From: REEB52 sp964626905
GTDB taxonomy: Bacteria > Chlamydiota > Chlamydiia > Chlamydiales > SM23-39
DNA length: 64,000 nt
NCBI GenBank assembly: GCA_964626905.1
Contig: CAZVHA010000007.1
Location: forward strand, 17,657 to 81,656
Direction of reading: 5' to 3'
Shown here in pieces: positions 9,178 through 18,745 of this stretch. The translations under genes and the position numbers were made by a program. The notes below the pieces were generated by a model. The model was not told where the DNA came from, did not search any database, and was given only the letters and a program-made list of their open reading frames with translations. Positions within the stretch are counted from its first letter, which is position 1. The number at the start of each line of letters is the position of its first letter.

Positions 9178-10437
9178 ATGGCGAAAAAACGGATTGTTGT
9201 GACAGGGATGGGGGTTGTCTCCTGTTTTGGGAACGATGTGGACCGTTTCTATGAAGAACTTTTAGCGGGAAAGAGTGGGATCGTCCCGATCGAAGAATTT
9301 GACTGTTCTGAATATCCGACCCGTTTTGCAGGGTGTATCCGAAATTTTGATGTGGGCGAGTACATGGACAAAAAGCAGGCCCGCAGAGTGGATCCATTCA
9401 TTCGGTACACGATGGTGAGTGGGAAGAAGGCGCTGGAGAGTGCGGGGCTGAAGGGCGAGGCGCTAGAAAAGCTCGATAAGAAGCGCTGTGGGATTGTGAT
9501 TGGATCGGGAATGGGGGGGATGAGTGTCTACTACGAGGGGGTACAGACGGTCCTTTTGAAAGGTTTTAAGAAGCTGACCCCTTTTTTTGTCCCTTATATC
9601 ATCACCAATATGGGGGGAGCCCTTCTTGCGATTGATTTGGGGTTCATGGGGCCGAACTATTCGATATCGACGGCCTGTGCGACCTCCAATTTTTGTATTC
9701 AGGCGGCGGCAGAGCAGATTCGGCAAGGGGTGGCCGATTTGATGCTTTGTGGTGGGGCTGAGGCTCCAGTGACGATTACGGGTCTTGCTGGATTTGTCTC
9801 TATTGGAGCCCTTTCTACGAGAAATAGCGATCCGCAAAAGGCGCACCGTCCGTGGGATCGGCAGAGGGATGGATTTGTGATGGGGGAGGGGGCAGGGGTA
9901 CTCGTTCTCGAATCGCTGGAGCATGCGCTTGCTCGCGGCGCGCCGATTTTAGCTGAGTATCTCGGCGGCTCGATCAACTGCGATGCGTACCATATCACCT
10001 CTCCGAGAGAGGATGGCCTTGGCGTGAGTCACTGTATTGAGGAGGCGATTGCAAATGCGGGGATTGCGAAGGAGCGCATCAATTACATCAACGCTCATGC
10101 GACAGCGACTCCGGCGGGCGATCTCTGTGAAATTCAGGCGATCCGAACGGTGTTCAAAGACCACTGTAAAAAGATCAAGATCAATGCGACGAAGTCGATG
10201 ATTGGGCACTGTTTGGGAGCGGCCGGGGGACTTGAAGCGGTTGCAACCATTAAAGCGATTCAGACGGGCAAACTCCATCCGACGATCAACGTCGATGATC
10301 CGGAGCCTGCTTTGGAAGGGATTGATATCATTCCGAATGTGGCAAAATCGCATCAAGTGGATGTCGCCCTTTCCAATTCGTTTGGATTTGGCGGGCACAA
10401 TTCGACACTTGTTTTTGCGCCATTCAAAGGGGGATAG
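9178..10437 (+). CDS. fabF: 3-oxoacyl-[acyl-carrier-protein] synthase II
   Basis: Condenses malonyl-ACP with acyl-ACP in fatty-acid elongation. A 419-residue KAS II with the active-site Cys167 in STACATSNF, the HATATPAGD His, the KSMIGHCLGAAGG Lys/His block and the C-terminal NSFGFGGHNS. The ATG at 9178 is preferred over an in-frame TTG six bases upstream. Its own promoter is predicted just upstream. The Nudix gene follows after 6 bp. Confidence 0.95.
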   Translation: MAKKRIVVTGMGVVSCFGNDVDRFYEELLAGKSGIVPIEEFDCSEYPTRFAGCIRNFDVGEYMDKKQARRVDPFIRYTMVSGKKALESAGLKGEALEKLDKKRCGIVIGSGMGGMSVYYEGVQTVLLKGFKKLTPFFVPYIITNMGGALLAIDLGFMGPNYSISTACATSNFCIQAAAEQIRQGVADLMLCGGAEAPVTITGLAGFVSIGALSTRNSDPQKAHRPWDRQRDGFVMGEGAGVLVLESLEHALARGAPILAEYLGGSINCDAYHITSPREDGLGVSHCIEEAIANAGIAKERINYINAHATATPAGDLCEIQAIRTVFKDHCKKIKINATKSMIGHCLGAAGGLEAVATIKAIQTGKLHPTINVDDPEPALEGIDIIPNVAKSHQVDVALSNSFGFGGHNSTLVFAPFKGG

Positions 10438-10443
10438 CCGCTG

Positions 10444-10866
10444 ATGCGCAAAGACGAATCATTTGGAGTGATCCCCCTCTCAAAAGGGAGCGGCTGTTGG
10501 GAAGTTTTTATCATTCAACATAAAAAGAGTGGCTACTGGGGATTTCCCAAGGGGCATGCGGAGTCGAATGAGACGCCGGAAGAGGCGGCCTTTCGGGAGC
10601 TCAAGGAGGAGACGAATCTCGAATTGGTCCATCTCCTGCGCAAAGAACCTCTAAAAGAGCAATACACCTTTATCATGGATCGGCGCAGGGTATTTAAGCG
10701 GGTCTATTACTTTATTGCTGAGGTTGGGGGAAAAATCGCTTTGCAAGAGGGGGAGATTCACGATGGCAAGTGGCTTCCGTTGCCCGAGGCGATCCAATGT
10801 GTGACTCACCAAGAGGGGAAAACCCTTTTAATAGAAGTTGAAAAGATCTTAAGCGTTATGAAATAG
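10444..10866 (+). CDS. Nudix hydrolase (diadenosine tetraphosphatase-like)
   Basis: A 140-residue protein with a complete Nudix box, from GHAESNETPEEAAF through RELKEETNLEL (Gx5Ex7REUxEExGU, with Asn in place of the last Gly). The sequence GYWGFPKGH before the box is typical of asymmetric Ap4A hydrolases and housekeeping MutT-like enzymes. It probably hydrolyses a nucleoside diphosphate-linked substrate. It sits between fabF and a glycosyltransferase-like gene, with gaps of 6 and 0 bp, so the three may be co-transcribed. Confidence 0.85.
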   Translation: MRKDESFGVIPLSKGSGCWEVFIIQHKKSGYWGFPKGHAESNETPEEAAFRELKEETNLELVHLLRKEPLKEQYTFIMDRRRVFKRVYYFIAEVGGKIALQEGEIHDGKWLPLPEAIQCVTHQEGKTLLIEVEKILSVMK

Positions 10867-11556
10867 ATGTCACAGATTGAGATTTTTTTTCGCGCCTGTG
10901 TCTATTCCTCTGTCTCAGCTCACAAGGGGCGCCCCAAAGGTTTTAGCAAGGAGGTGTGCTATCAAAATCTCCTTTCGACGATGGATTCTAGAGTGCACAT
11001 CACCCCCTTTTTAGATATTGCAAATGAAGGGGACCATTTTTTAAAGGGCAAAGCGATCGAGATCCAAGCGGGGACAGAAAGCGGCTCTTTTTTGCAGATG
11101 CTAGACTATGTGATGGGTCTCAAGTTTCACCCCAATACGATCCTCTATTTTCTCGAAGACGATTATGTGCATAGAGTCGGCTGGGTCGATGCCCTTTTGG
11201 AAGCCTTTTCGCTCGATATCGACTATGTGACTTTATACGATCATAAAGATAAGTACATGGTCTACCCAAAACTGCTCTCCAAGATTTTTGCCACAAAGTC
11301 GTGTCACTGGCGGACGACGCCATCGACGACCAATACCTATGCGATGCGCTTTTCGACATTAAAAATGGATTACCAGATCCACCGAAAATTTTCGGAAAAA
11401 GTAAAAGTGACGCGCGATCATGAAAAGTTCTGTTACTTGCAAAAAAAGGGGAAAGTACTCATCTCCTCTCTTCCAGGCTATGCGACCCATGCCGACCCCA
11501 AACATTTTTCTCCTTGCACCCATTGGGACCCATTTTTTACTAGTCACGGCCCCTAA
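10867..11556 (+). CDS. Glycosyltransferase-like protein
   Basis: A 229-residue protein that starts directly at the end of the Nudix gene. The segment NTILYFLEDDYVHRVGWVDALLEAF looks like the nucleotide-sugar-binding acidic motif of a GT-A fold enzyme (split as FLEDDYVH). No signal peptide or membrane anchor is obvious. No closer family is recognised, and the substrate is unknown. Short length and lack of a second recognisable motif make the assignment tentative. Confidence 0.55.
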   Translation: MSQIEIFFRACVYSSVSAHKGRPKGFSKEVCYQNLLSTMDSRVHITPFLDIANEGDHFLKGKAIEIQAGTESGSFLQMLDYVMGLKFHPNTILYFLEDDYVHRVGWVDALLEAFSLDIDYVTLYDHKDKYMVYPKLLSKIFATKSCHWRTTPSTTNTYAMRFSTLKMDYQIHRKFSEKVKVTRDHEKFCYLQKKGKVLISSLPGYATHADPKHFSPCTHWDPFFTSHGP

Positions 11557-11579
11557 CCCTGTGATATGGGATCCATTGT

Positions 11580-12464
11580 ATGTTGATTGGAGCCATTGAA
11601 GCGGGGGGGACGAAATTTGTCTGTGCCATTGGCACGGATCGGGGAACCATTTTGAAAAAAGCGATCATCCCCACCCAGACTCCGGCGAAGACGATGGATG
11701 CGGTTTTGCAATTTTTCACCAGCGATTTTCGCTTTAAAAAAATCAGAGCTCTTGGCATCGCCTCGTTTGGCCCCCTAGATCTCAATCCCAAATCGGACAA
11801 TTACGGGCAAATCGTCGTCACCCCGAAGCTCGCCTGGAGGAAATTCAACTATATCCACTGGTTTCGAAAGCACCTCTCATTAAAAATAGCCCTCAATACC
11901 GATGTGAATGGGGCTGCGATCGGAGAGCTCGAGTGGGGGGCCGCCAAAGGGCTTGAATCATTTCTCTATATGACCGTTGGCACGGGGATCGGTGTTGGGG
12001 GGATGGTAGCGGGGCATTTTATTATGGGGCTTTCCCATTCGGAGATGGGACACATTTTTATCCCGATCCATCCCAAAGACCCCTTTAAGGGGGTATGTCC
12101 CATTCATAAAAATTGTTTGGAGGGGCTCGCCTCGGGCCCTTCCATGATGAAGAGGTGGCGCGTAAAATCGGCGCTCGATCTGCCTAAAAATCATTTTGGG
12201 TGGGAATTGGAAAGCTACTATTTAGGCGCGGCTGTGGCCAATTATATCCTCTGTTTTTCTCCGCAGCGCATCATCATTGGGGGAGGGGTCATGAAAAACC
12301 CTCATCTCATTGGAATGGTCCGAAAAAACGTATTAAAATTTTTAAATGGCTATCTCCATCAAGAGGAGATTTTGAAGCACATCGATCGATATATTGTCTT
12401 GCCCAAACTCAAAGGCGATGCGGGCGTTCTCGGCGCAATTGCCCTTGCCAAAAACATCCTCTAG
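11580..12464 (+). CDS. ROK-family sugar kinase (fructokinase-like)
   Basis: A 294-residue ROK kinase. MLIGAIEAGGTKFVCAIG is the ATP-binding phosphate-1 motif, TVGTGIGVGGMVAG is the central Gly-rich motif, and GHIFIPIH followed by CPIHKNCLEGLASGPS supplies the His and Cys residues that bind structural zinc. The Glu/Gly pattern at the N-terminus (EAGGTK) is that of bacterial fructokinases of the GmuE/ScrK type. It phosphorylates a hexose, most likely fructose. No transporter is adjacent. Starts 23 bp after the preceding gene. Confidence 0.88.
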   Translation: MLIGAIEAGGTKFVCAIGTDRGTILKKAIIPTQTPAKTMDAVLQFFTSDFRFKKIRALGIASFGPLDLNPKSDNYGQIVVTPKLAWRKFNYIHWFRKHLSLKIALNTDVNGAAIGELEWGAAKGLESFLYMTVGTGIGVGGMVAGHFIMGLSHSEMGHIFIPIHPKDPFKGVCPIHKNCLEGLASGPSMMKRWRVKSALDLPKNHFGWELESYYLGAAVANYILCFSPQRIIIGGGVMKNPHLIGMVRKNVLKFLNGYLHQEEILKHIDRYIVLPKLKGDAGVLGAIALAKNIL

Positions 12465-12504
12465 ACGTCATGATAGCACCACTTACTTTTTGAAAGGAGT
12501 CTTT

Positions 12505-13053
12505 ATGCAATCGGTTTCTTTAAAGATGGCGACGGGCCGAGATTTTGCCCTCGTCCTGCTCGGCAGCCTTGCCATTTCCCTTTTTGGCCACATATCGATC
12601 CCTCTCTGGTTTACCCCTGTCCCTCTCGCCACACAAAATGGGGCCGTTCTCCTCGTTGCCCTCCTTCTCGGCTCTCGGAGAGGGGCTGCAGCGACGTTTG
12701 CATTCTTAAGCCTTGGAGCGATGGGCCTTCCCGTTTTGTCTCAAGGGTTGGGCGGTTTTGCCCTCTTTTTGGGGCCGACGGGGGGGTATCTCATCGGGTA
12801 TCTCATCGCAGCTTATGTTACAGGCCTCATCGCCGAAAAGAAAAAGGGGTTTTTGTATGCCGCTTTGGCTTTGGCAGCTGGCAATGGGATCATCTACCTT
12901 TTAGGGGCGAGTTATCTTGCGACCTTTGTGGGACTGGATCGGGCTTTTGCCCTTGGCATTGCCCCATTTCTCATCGGGGATGCGGCCAAGTTTGTCATCA
13001 GCCTCAAAATTGCAAAGTGGGCTGGCTGGAAAAGAAGCGCTCAATGTGCGTAG
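12505..13053 (+). CDS. bioY: Biotin transporter S component BioY
   Basis: A 182-residue integral membrane protein with about six hydrophobic segments. LWFTPVPLATQNGAVLLVAL and GPTGGYLIGYLIAAYV are BioY signatures. It binds biotin, acting alone or with an ECF energy-coupling module. The start at 12505 is supported by AAAGGAG 7 bp upstream; the open frame runs further upstream inside the kinase gene but is not plausible there. Its 3' end overlaps the convergent LicD gene by 13 bp. Together with the absence of bio genes nearby, this points to biotin import. Confidence 0.92.
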   Translation: MQSVSLKMATGRDFALVLLGSLAISLFGHISIPLWFTPVPLATQNGAVLLVALLLGSRRGAAATFAFLSLGAMGLPVLSQGLGGFALFLGPTGGYLIGYLIAAYVTGLIAEKKKGFLYAALALAAGNGIIYLLGASYLATFVGLDRAFALGIAPFLIGDAAKFVISLKIAKWAGWKRSAQCA

Positions 13054-14138
13054 GCTCTTTGCCAATAGGGATGCGATAGATCTTTTTCGTAAAGGTTGCT
13101 CTCGGGGCAATAGATTTTGACCGGATCGAGGTTTTCCCCATAGCAGCGCTGAAGATATGCTTTGGTGTCGTTGGGGACGAAGACTTCGATTCCGTCAAAC
13201 ATCCCCCTCTTTAAGGGGAAGACCATTGCAAACGGGGCGGGGACTTTGAAGCGCCTTTCTCGGATTTTCCACCATTCGGGGAAAAAGAGGCTATTTTCAA
13301 GGCTTAAGATGTACCGAATCTCCTTTTTCGCCTCGTCGATTGCAAAGTGATAGATATCGATCAGGGTCCCTGTTTTTCTGATAAACACTTTGATGCAGCT
13401 GTTGGGGAAGTCTCTGGAGGACCAATCTTGAACGAAATACTTTTTCCGATCGAGCTCATTGAGCGAGCGGAGCGCATTTTCAAAATCGGGAGCAAGGATC
13501 GCGATGTCGATATCCCCATCCCAAGGGATCACCCCTCCGTAGCGATATGTGCCGAGACAGGTTCCGCAATCGACCCACCAAAGGATCTTTTTTTCGTTGA
13601 AAATTTGGGCGATTTCCAAAAGAGCCCCTTTTTCAGCCTGCAAATGTTTCTCATCGCCGGGTCTTCTTAGGTTTCCGAGGGGGGTGAGAAACTCTTCTTG
13701 AACCTTTGTCGAGATCCCCACCTTTTCATACATCGAAAGATTCGAGCGGATATGGCTGAGCGAGATCGTCTTTCTTAAGGAAACATGGTTTTTTCTGACG
13801 GAAGGGTCGAGAAAGCTGAGCCCCTTTACCAAGCTTCCGAGAACAAGACTTGTGGGAAGTGCGAGAAGGCTAGAGGCTGTTTTTACCCAAAACTGGTCTC
13901 GATAATCGAATCTGGGAGAAAATTCCCATAAGCCATCCTCATTTCGGTACGCCTCTTTCCCGACAAAGAGAAATTGGGCGGGAGCAAGGAGCATATTGCC
14001 GCACCATTCTAAGGGGGGCGCCTCTTGGACCGAGACGTTGAGAAAAAGACTTGTGCTCAACGCATAGTAGGAACAGACAAGGGGCATAAAACAGGGAATC
14101 ATTGAATCGAGAATGGAATTCCAAAGCCGTTCTATCAT
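13041..14138 (-). CDS. LicD-family phosphotransferase-like protein
   Basis: A 365-residue protein. The C-terminal half has the LicD core: WWVDCGTCLGTYRYGG and VIPWDGDIDIAI, a nucleotidyltransferase-like Asp motif found in enzymes that attach phosphocholine or other phospho-groups to glycans. Residues 1-35 include a hydrophobic stretch that may be an uncleaved anchor. Two GT2 genes follow divergently, so the region may make or decorate a surface glycan. The acceptor is unknown. Ends overlap bioY by 13 bp. Confidence 0.75.
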   Translation of the reverse strand: MIERLWNSILDSMIPCFMPLVCSYYALSTSLFLNVSVQEAPPLEWCGNMLLAPAQFLFVGKEAYRNEDGLWEFSPRFDYRDQFWVKTASSLLALPTSLVLGSLVKGLSFLDPSVRKNHVSLRKTISLSHIRSNLSMYEKVGISTKVQEEFLTPLGNLRRPGDEKHLQAEKGALLEIAQIFNEKKILWWVDCGTCLGTYRYGGVIPWDGDIDIAILAPDFENALRSLNELDRKKYFVQDWSSRDFPNSCIKVFIRKTGTLIDIYHFAIDEAKKEIRYILSLENSLFFPEWWKIRERRFKVPAPFAMVFPLKRGMFDGIEVFVPNDTKAYLQRCYGENLDPVKIYCPESNLYEKDLSHPYWQRAYAH

Positions 14139-14239
14139 TTTTCAGTTGCAGATTCAAAATCAGCATCCTAAAACATTTTTCAGCTTAAGGGCAACTCTTT
14201 TCCTTGAAAATATCGGATAACACTCTTACTCTGGGCTGT

Positions 14240-15097
14240 ATGAAAAGAGCCGTTTTTTTTCTTATTTCAGCTCTGAGTGTCTTTGCCTTTTCCTTCACAA
14301 TGACCCGTTTTTTCGAAAAACCCTCCTCCCTTTTCAAAATGGGAACAAATGCCCCCTCACCCCCTTCCTCTTACGCCCTAAAAAATCGCTCCTTTACGAT
14401 TGTCGTCGTCGGATACAACAACGGGGCGTTTATCGAAAAAACGCTCAACTCCCTCCTTTGCCAAAATTACGATCCGTTTCGCCTCGTCTATATCGATGAT
14501 GCTTCAGATGATGGGAGCTTTGAAGTGGCCCGCGACGCGATTTACAATAGCGATCGGATTGCGCATGTCACTTTGGTGAAGAATGAGGAAAAATTAGGCG
14601 AACTCGCCAATGTTTATAGGGCCGTGCAAGCATGTCCCGATGATGAGATCGTCATTGTTTTGGATCCGAACGATTGGCTCGCCCATGAGTGGGTCCTGCA
14701 ACGACTCAATGCCTATTATGAAAATCCCTCGACTTGGATGTGCCTTGCGAAAAAAATTGACTATCCAAGCTATGAGTGGAGCTTTTCTAAACACTTTAAA
14801 GGGGAAAGATCCCACTTAAAATCGTTTTATGCGGCCCTTTTCAAAAAAATTCGAGAAAGTGATTTCATCTATTCGGGAAAGTTTTTGCCATTGGGGGCTG
14901 AGCTGGCCTACATGACTCCGATGCTCGAAATGGCGCAAAACCATCTCCAATTTGTCCCGGAAGTCCTTTGCGTAAATCTGAAAGAGAAAAAAGAGATGGA
15001 AGATCGAGAACTCATGCAATCGGCCGAAAAAAAGATCCGCTCTCTTGAACCATATACCCCTCTGACTTTATTGGAGTTACACCCATGCGTCGAATGA
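14240..15097 (+). CDS. Membrane-anchored family 2 glycosyltransferase
   Basis: A 285-residue protein. The ATG at 14240 gives a signal-anchor (MKRAVFFLISALSVFAFSF); the frame opens 12 codons earlier. Then comes a GT2 fold: FTIVVVGYNNGAFIEKTLNSL, VYIDDASDDGS and IVIVLDPNDWLA, with Asp residues in place of a classic DxD (DPND). Catalysis is therefore likely but not certain. It overlaps the next, related GT2 gene by 13 bp, and the pair looks like an old tandem duplication. Confidence 0.75.
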   Translation: MKRAVFFLISALSVFAFSFTMTRFFEKPSSLFKMGTNAPSPPSSYALKNRSFTIVVVGYNNGAFIEKTLNSLLCQNYDPFRLVYIDDASDDGSFEVARDAIYNSDRIAHVTLVKNEEKLGELANVYRAVQACPDDEIVIVLDPNDWLAHEWVLQRLNAYYENPSTWMCLAKKIDYPSYEWSFSKHFKGERSHLKSFYAALFKKIRESDFIYSGKFLPLGAELAYMTPMLEMAQNHLQFVPEVLCVNLKEKKEMEDRELMQSAEKKIRSLEPYTPLTLLELHPCVE

Positions 15098-15720
15098 TGG
15101 TACTTCTCATTTTCGCCCTTTTGGGGATCGGATTTGCCAAAATGGGGAAAAGTGCGCCTCAAAAAGAAGTGTGCGCTCTTAAGGAGCATAAGTCTTTTGT
15201 CTTCGTCCTCTATTCTCATAATTGGGCCCCATGGTGCCAACGGACGTTGCAATCGGTTTTTGCCCAAGATTACAACAACTACCGAGTGATTGTGATCGAT
15301 GACGCATCGATTGATGCGACGGAAACACTCGCAAAAGAGTTCATCGTTCAAAATGGGCAAGATGAAAAAGTTGTTTTTATTAAAAATGAGACCCATTTAG
15401 GCTATTTTCCAAGCCTTCAAAGGGCGATCAATTGCTGTCTTGAAGGAGAAATTGTGATCCCCATCGATCTCAAAGACTGGCTCGCCTCCCCCGACGTATT
15501 GGCAAAACTCAACCGGATTTATCAAAATCCGAAAGTCTTTTTTGTCTCGAGCTCCGCCATCGAATACCCCTCTTACTGGCCGCAAAAAGAGGGACTCCCC
15601 TCATTTTACGCCAGCCTGTTTCGACAGGCGAGCGATTTGCATGGGCTCAAACAACTAGCGAAGGGAAAAACAGCAGACCTCAATGAGCCCCTTCTCTTTT
15701 CCAACAAGGTCCCTTTTTAA
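15085..15720 (+). CDS. Family 2 glycosyltransferase-like protein, short
   Basis: A 211-residue paralogue of the preceding gene. It has a signal-anchor (MMVLLIFALLGIGFA) and GT2 motifs (VIVIDDASIDATETL, EIVIPIDLKDWLA). The acidic metal-binding site is DLKD here and DPND in the neighbour, so both depart from DxD in the same way. It lacks about 70 C-terminal residues compared with its neighbour and may be catalytically weak or a partner subunit. No terminator is obvious before the opposing small gene. Confidence 0.65.
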   Translation: MRRMMVLLIFALLGIGFAKMGKSAPQKEVCALKEHKSFVFVLYSHNWAPWCQRTLQSVFAQDYNNYRVIVIDDASIDATETLAKEFIVQNGQDEKVVFIKNETHLGYFPSLQRAINCCLEGEIVIPIDLKDWLASPDVLAKLNRIYQNPKVFFVSSSAIEYPSYWPQKEGLPSFYASLFRQASDLHGLKQLAKGKTADLNEPLLFSNKVPF

Positions 15721-15727
15721 CTCGAGT

Positions 15728-15946
15728 TTAAAAAAATTTGCGGGAAACCAAATCCACTTCGCCGCCCGAGGGCATTTTTTTAAATTTCCAATCGCTTAAG
15801 TCTTTCTCAGAATAGTAAGAGCCGGGAATTTGATCGCGTGAATAGCCATCGATCATATCCCGAGTCATCAAAAGTTGCCAAACCGCGTCAAGCCGGGACC
15901 CATCTCGATTGGGAATGCGATCAGGTACTTTATTGGGGATTTTCAT
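15728..15946 (-). CDS. Small conserved-looking protein of unknown function
   Basis: A 72-residue soluble protein. The start at 15946 is supported by GGAGG 5 bp upstream; a longer frame begins at 15967. It is rich in Asp, Arg, Pro and Lys (MKIPNKVPDRIPNRDGSRLD) and has no membrane segment or known motif. It converges on the GT2 pair, leaving only 7 bp between them. Confidence 0.55.
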   Translation of the reverse strand: MKIPNKVPDRIPNRDGSRLDAVWQLLMTRDMIDGYSRDQIPGSYYSEKDLSDWKFKKMPSGGEVDLVSRKFF

Positions 15947-16057
15947 AGAACCTCCATTTGAAGCCAATTCGAGGTATAATCCAAATTTTAAATTTTGTCT
16001 CTCTAAATGTTTCTTCTGTCATTGAAAAAAACGGCAGCGCCTGGTTAAATATGACCT

Positions 16058-18745
16058 ATGTCGAACCTCTTTTGGTCTCTTTTCACGGCTCTTGGAAGGG
16101 CCCTTTTTTCCCTCCGCTATTCCTTCGACTCTAAAAAATTAAAGGCGATTGAAAAAGAGAGGCTTAAGAACGACCAAGGGATTCTTTTTCTCGCAAATCA
16201 CACCTCCTATTTTGACGTCTTCCTCACCTTTTTCATTCTTTGGCCGAAATATAGGATGCGCCCGCTCGTTGTCGACTACGTATTAAATTATTTCTTTATG
16301 AGGCCGCTGTACCGGGCATCACGGCCTGTTTCAATGCCCGATTTTGAGGCTTCGGTCAACAGTTACAAAGTTGAAAAGGCGAAGCAGTCGATGAGAGAGA
16401 TTGCTGAGGGGTTAAAGAGAGGTGAAAATTTCCTCATCTACCCCTCCGGGCAGCTCAAAGTGTCGGGAAAGGAGCTCCTCATGGGAAAATCGGCTGCCTA
16501 TGAACTTTTAAAGGAGTGTCCCGATGCCAATGTCGTTTTGATTCGGACGACCGGATGTTGGGGGAGCATTTTTTCAAAGGCTGTTTTGGGCAAGTCTCCT
16601 CCCATTTTTAAGACGATTTTGCAAGGGGCGAAGATTTTACTGAAAAATGGGATTTTTTTTACCCCGCGCAGAAAAGTGATCTACGAGTATGAGGTGAATC
16701 CAAAACTGCTCTCTAAAGGTAGCTTTTCTCGCATAGAGCTCAATCGCCTATTAGAAAACTGGTTTAACCGCTACCCAGATGAGGCGGGAAATATTTCTGA
16801 GATTGAACCCTTGAGGCTAATCTCTTACAGTTTTTGGAAAAACGATGTGCCCGAAGTGGCCCCGCCTAAACAACAAAAGGGGGGAGAGATCGCCGTTTCT
16901 GAAGAGGTGAAAGCCAAAGTGGATCAGATGATCCGAAAAATTCTCGAAAAACCAGATCTCGAGGTTCGCCAAGAGATGAATTTGGTGTATGACTTGGGGC
17001 TCGACTCTCTCAATTTATCGGAACTTGCCATCATGCTCAGTAGATCTTTTGAGGTGGGGAAAATATATCCGCAAGATCTAGAGACTGTGGAAACCGTTTT
17101 AAGGGCTGTATCGGGAAGGCGACAAGAGCCGTATAAGCCCCTTTCAGATGTCACTTGGCCCGTGGATGAAGCTAGAGCCCACTGCCAGTGTGTCGGGGAT
17201 CAGACAAAGACAATCCCTGAGGCGTTTTTAAATGCGTGTGATCGTTTCAAACACTTTTCTGCTTGTGGCGACGACTTAGTAGGGGTCATCAAATACAAAA
17301 AACTGAGGTTGGCTGTCCTCGTTTTGGCCTCCTTTTTTCGCCAGTATAAAGAGGAGCGTCTCGCCATCATGCTGCCCGCCTCTTTGGGGGCCTACATTGC
17401 GATTTTAGCGGTGCAAATGGCTGGAAAAGTTCCCGTAATGCTCAACTGGACGTTGGGGCCAAAATATCTCGAAGAGATGATGAAAATTTCTGGCGCCCAA
17501 AGAATTATCAGTTCTTCTCGGTTTTTAGACCGGGTGAACCACGTCGATTTTGGATCTTGTGGAGACAAAATCGTCCCTTTGGAAGAGATCCGAAAAGGGC
17601 TTCGCTTCTCTTCAAAATTGCGCGCGATGTTCTTATCTTTTCGTTCGCCGAAGGCCATTTTGAAAAAATTGGGACTCGCAGGCGTGGATGAAAAACAACC
17701 CTGTGTCATCCTCTTTACAAGTGGGACTGAAGCTGCGCCAAAAGGGGTCCCCCTTTCGCACAAAAATATCCTTTCTGGTATCCGGGCCTCTTTTGAAAAA
17801 GTGGATCCGAGCTCCCATGAGACCATTTACAGCTTTTTGCCTCCATTCCACTCATTTGGTTTTGCAATCACAGGGCTTTTGCCGATTTTGTGTGGGATTC
17901 GGGTCGCATTTTATCCCGATCCGACCGACAGTTTTGCGCTTGCGGAAGGGGCGCAAAGGTGGAAGGTCACTTTTTTTGTCAGCGCGCCGAGTTTTGTGAG
18001 AGGGCTTTTTTTAGTAGCAGATCCAAAAAATCTCAAATCGATCACCCATTTTATTATGGGTGCCGAAAAAGTCCCTTCTGAAATCCAACAAAAAATAAAG
18101 AGTCTCGGCAAAAGTGTCCAATTGTGGGAAGGGTATGGCATTACCGAATGCTCTCCCGTGCTCAGCCTCAACCGGTCGGGAAACCCTTCCAAAGGAGTGG
18201 GACAGCTCCTTTCCAAGGTAGAGCTGATCACGATTCACCCCGAAACGGAAAAACTCCTTCCAAAAGGATCGGATGGGGAGATTTGCGTGAGGGGGCCCAA
18301 CGTCTTTGATGGCTATTTAAAAAATCCCCGCTCTCCCTTTATCGAAATAGAGGGGAAGAGATGGTATCGGACGGGAGATCTCGGCCATTTAGATGGGGAG
18401 GGAAATCTGATTCTATCAGGAAGACTCAAGCGCTTTGTGAAAATGGGGGGAGAGATGATCAGTCTTGGCGCAATTGAAGAGACGCTCATCCAATCTTTGA
18501 CCTCGCAAAACAAAATCGCACCCCACATCCAGTCGCTCGCTGTTGTTGCAGATGAGAGAGAAGAGGGGAAAGTGCGGCTTATCCTCTTTACGACTTTCGA
18601 TTTGGGAAGGGAAGAGGCGTCCCAAATTTTATCCACTGCGGGATTTAGCAATTTAGTCAAAATCTCCTCTGTCAAAAAAGTGGAAGAGATCCCTCTCATG
18701 GGGACAGGAAAAACTAATTATCGAGCGCTCCAGGATTTATGTTAA
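16058..18745 (+). CDS. Fused acyltransferase - acyl carrier - acyl-activating enzyme (Aas-like)
   Basis: An 895-residue three-domain protein. Residues 1-260 are a PlsC-type acyltransferase with the NHTSYFD motif (H48, D53). Around 290-355 is a carrier domain with LGLDSLNLSELA, where Ser near 316 is the phosphopantetheine site. Residues about 380-895 are an AMP-binding acyl-CoA/ACP synthetase with ILFTSGTEAAPKGVP and WYRTGDLG. By analogy with Aas, it would activate a fatty acid, load it on the built-in carrier and acylate a lysophospholipid, so it recycles host-derived lipids. The canonical EGTR block of PlsC appears as YPSGQLK, which is a departure. It overlaps cysS by 7 bp. Confidence 0.85.
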   Translation: MSNLFWSLFTALGRALFSLRYSFDSKKLKAIEKERLKNDQGILFLANHTSYFDVFLTFFILWPKYRMRPLVVDYVLNYFFMRPLYRASRPVSMPDFEASVNSYKVEKAKQSMREIAEGLKRGENFLIYPSGQLKVSGKELLMGKSAAYELLKECPDANVVLIRTTGCWGSIFSKAVLGKSPPIFKTILQGAKILLKNGIFFTPRRKVIYEYEVNPKLLSKGSFSRIELNRLLENWFNRYPDEAGNISEIEPLRLISYSFWKNDVPEVAPPKQQKGGEIAVSEEVKAKVDQMIRKILEKPDLEVRQEMNLVYDLGLDSLNLSELAIMLSRSFEVGKIYPQDLETVETVLRAVSGRRQEPYKPLSDVTWPVDEARAHCQCVGDQTKTIPEAFLNACDRFKHFSACGDDLVGVIKYKKLRLAVLVLASFFRQYKEERLAIMLPASLGAYIAILAVQMAGKVPVMLNWTLGPKYLEEMMKISGAQRIISSSRFLDRVNHVDFGSCGDKIVPLEEIRKGLRFSSKLRAMFLSFRSPKAILKKLGLAGVDEKQPCVILFTSGTEAAPKGVPLSHKNILSGIRASFEKVDPSSHETIYSFLPPFHSFGFAITGLLPILCGIRVAFYPDPTDSFALAEGAQRWKVTFFVSAPSFVRGLFLVADPKNLKSITHFIMGAEKVPSEIQQKIKSLGKSVQLWEGYGITECSPVLSLNRSGNPSKGVGQLLSKVELITIHPETEKLLPKGSDGEICVRGPNVFDGYLKNPRSPFIEIEGKRWYRTGDLGHLDGEGNLILSGRLKRFVKMGGEMISLGAIEETLIQSLTSQNKIAPHIQSLAVVADEREEGKVRLILFTTFDLGREEASQILSTAGFSNLVKISSVKKVEEIPLMGTGKTNYRALQDLC

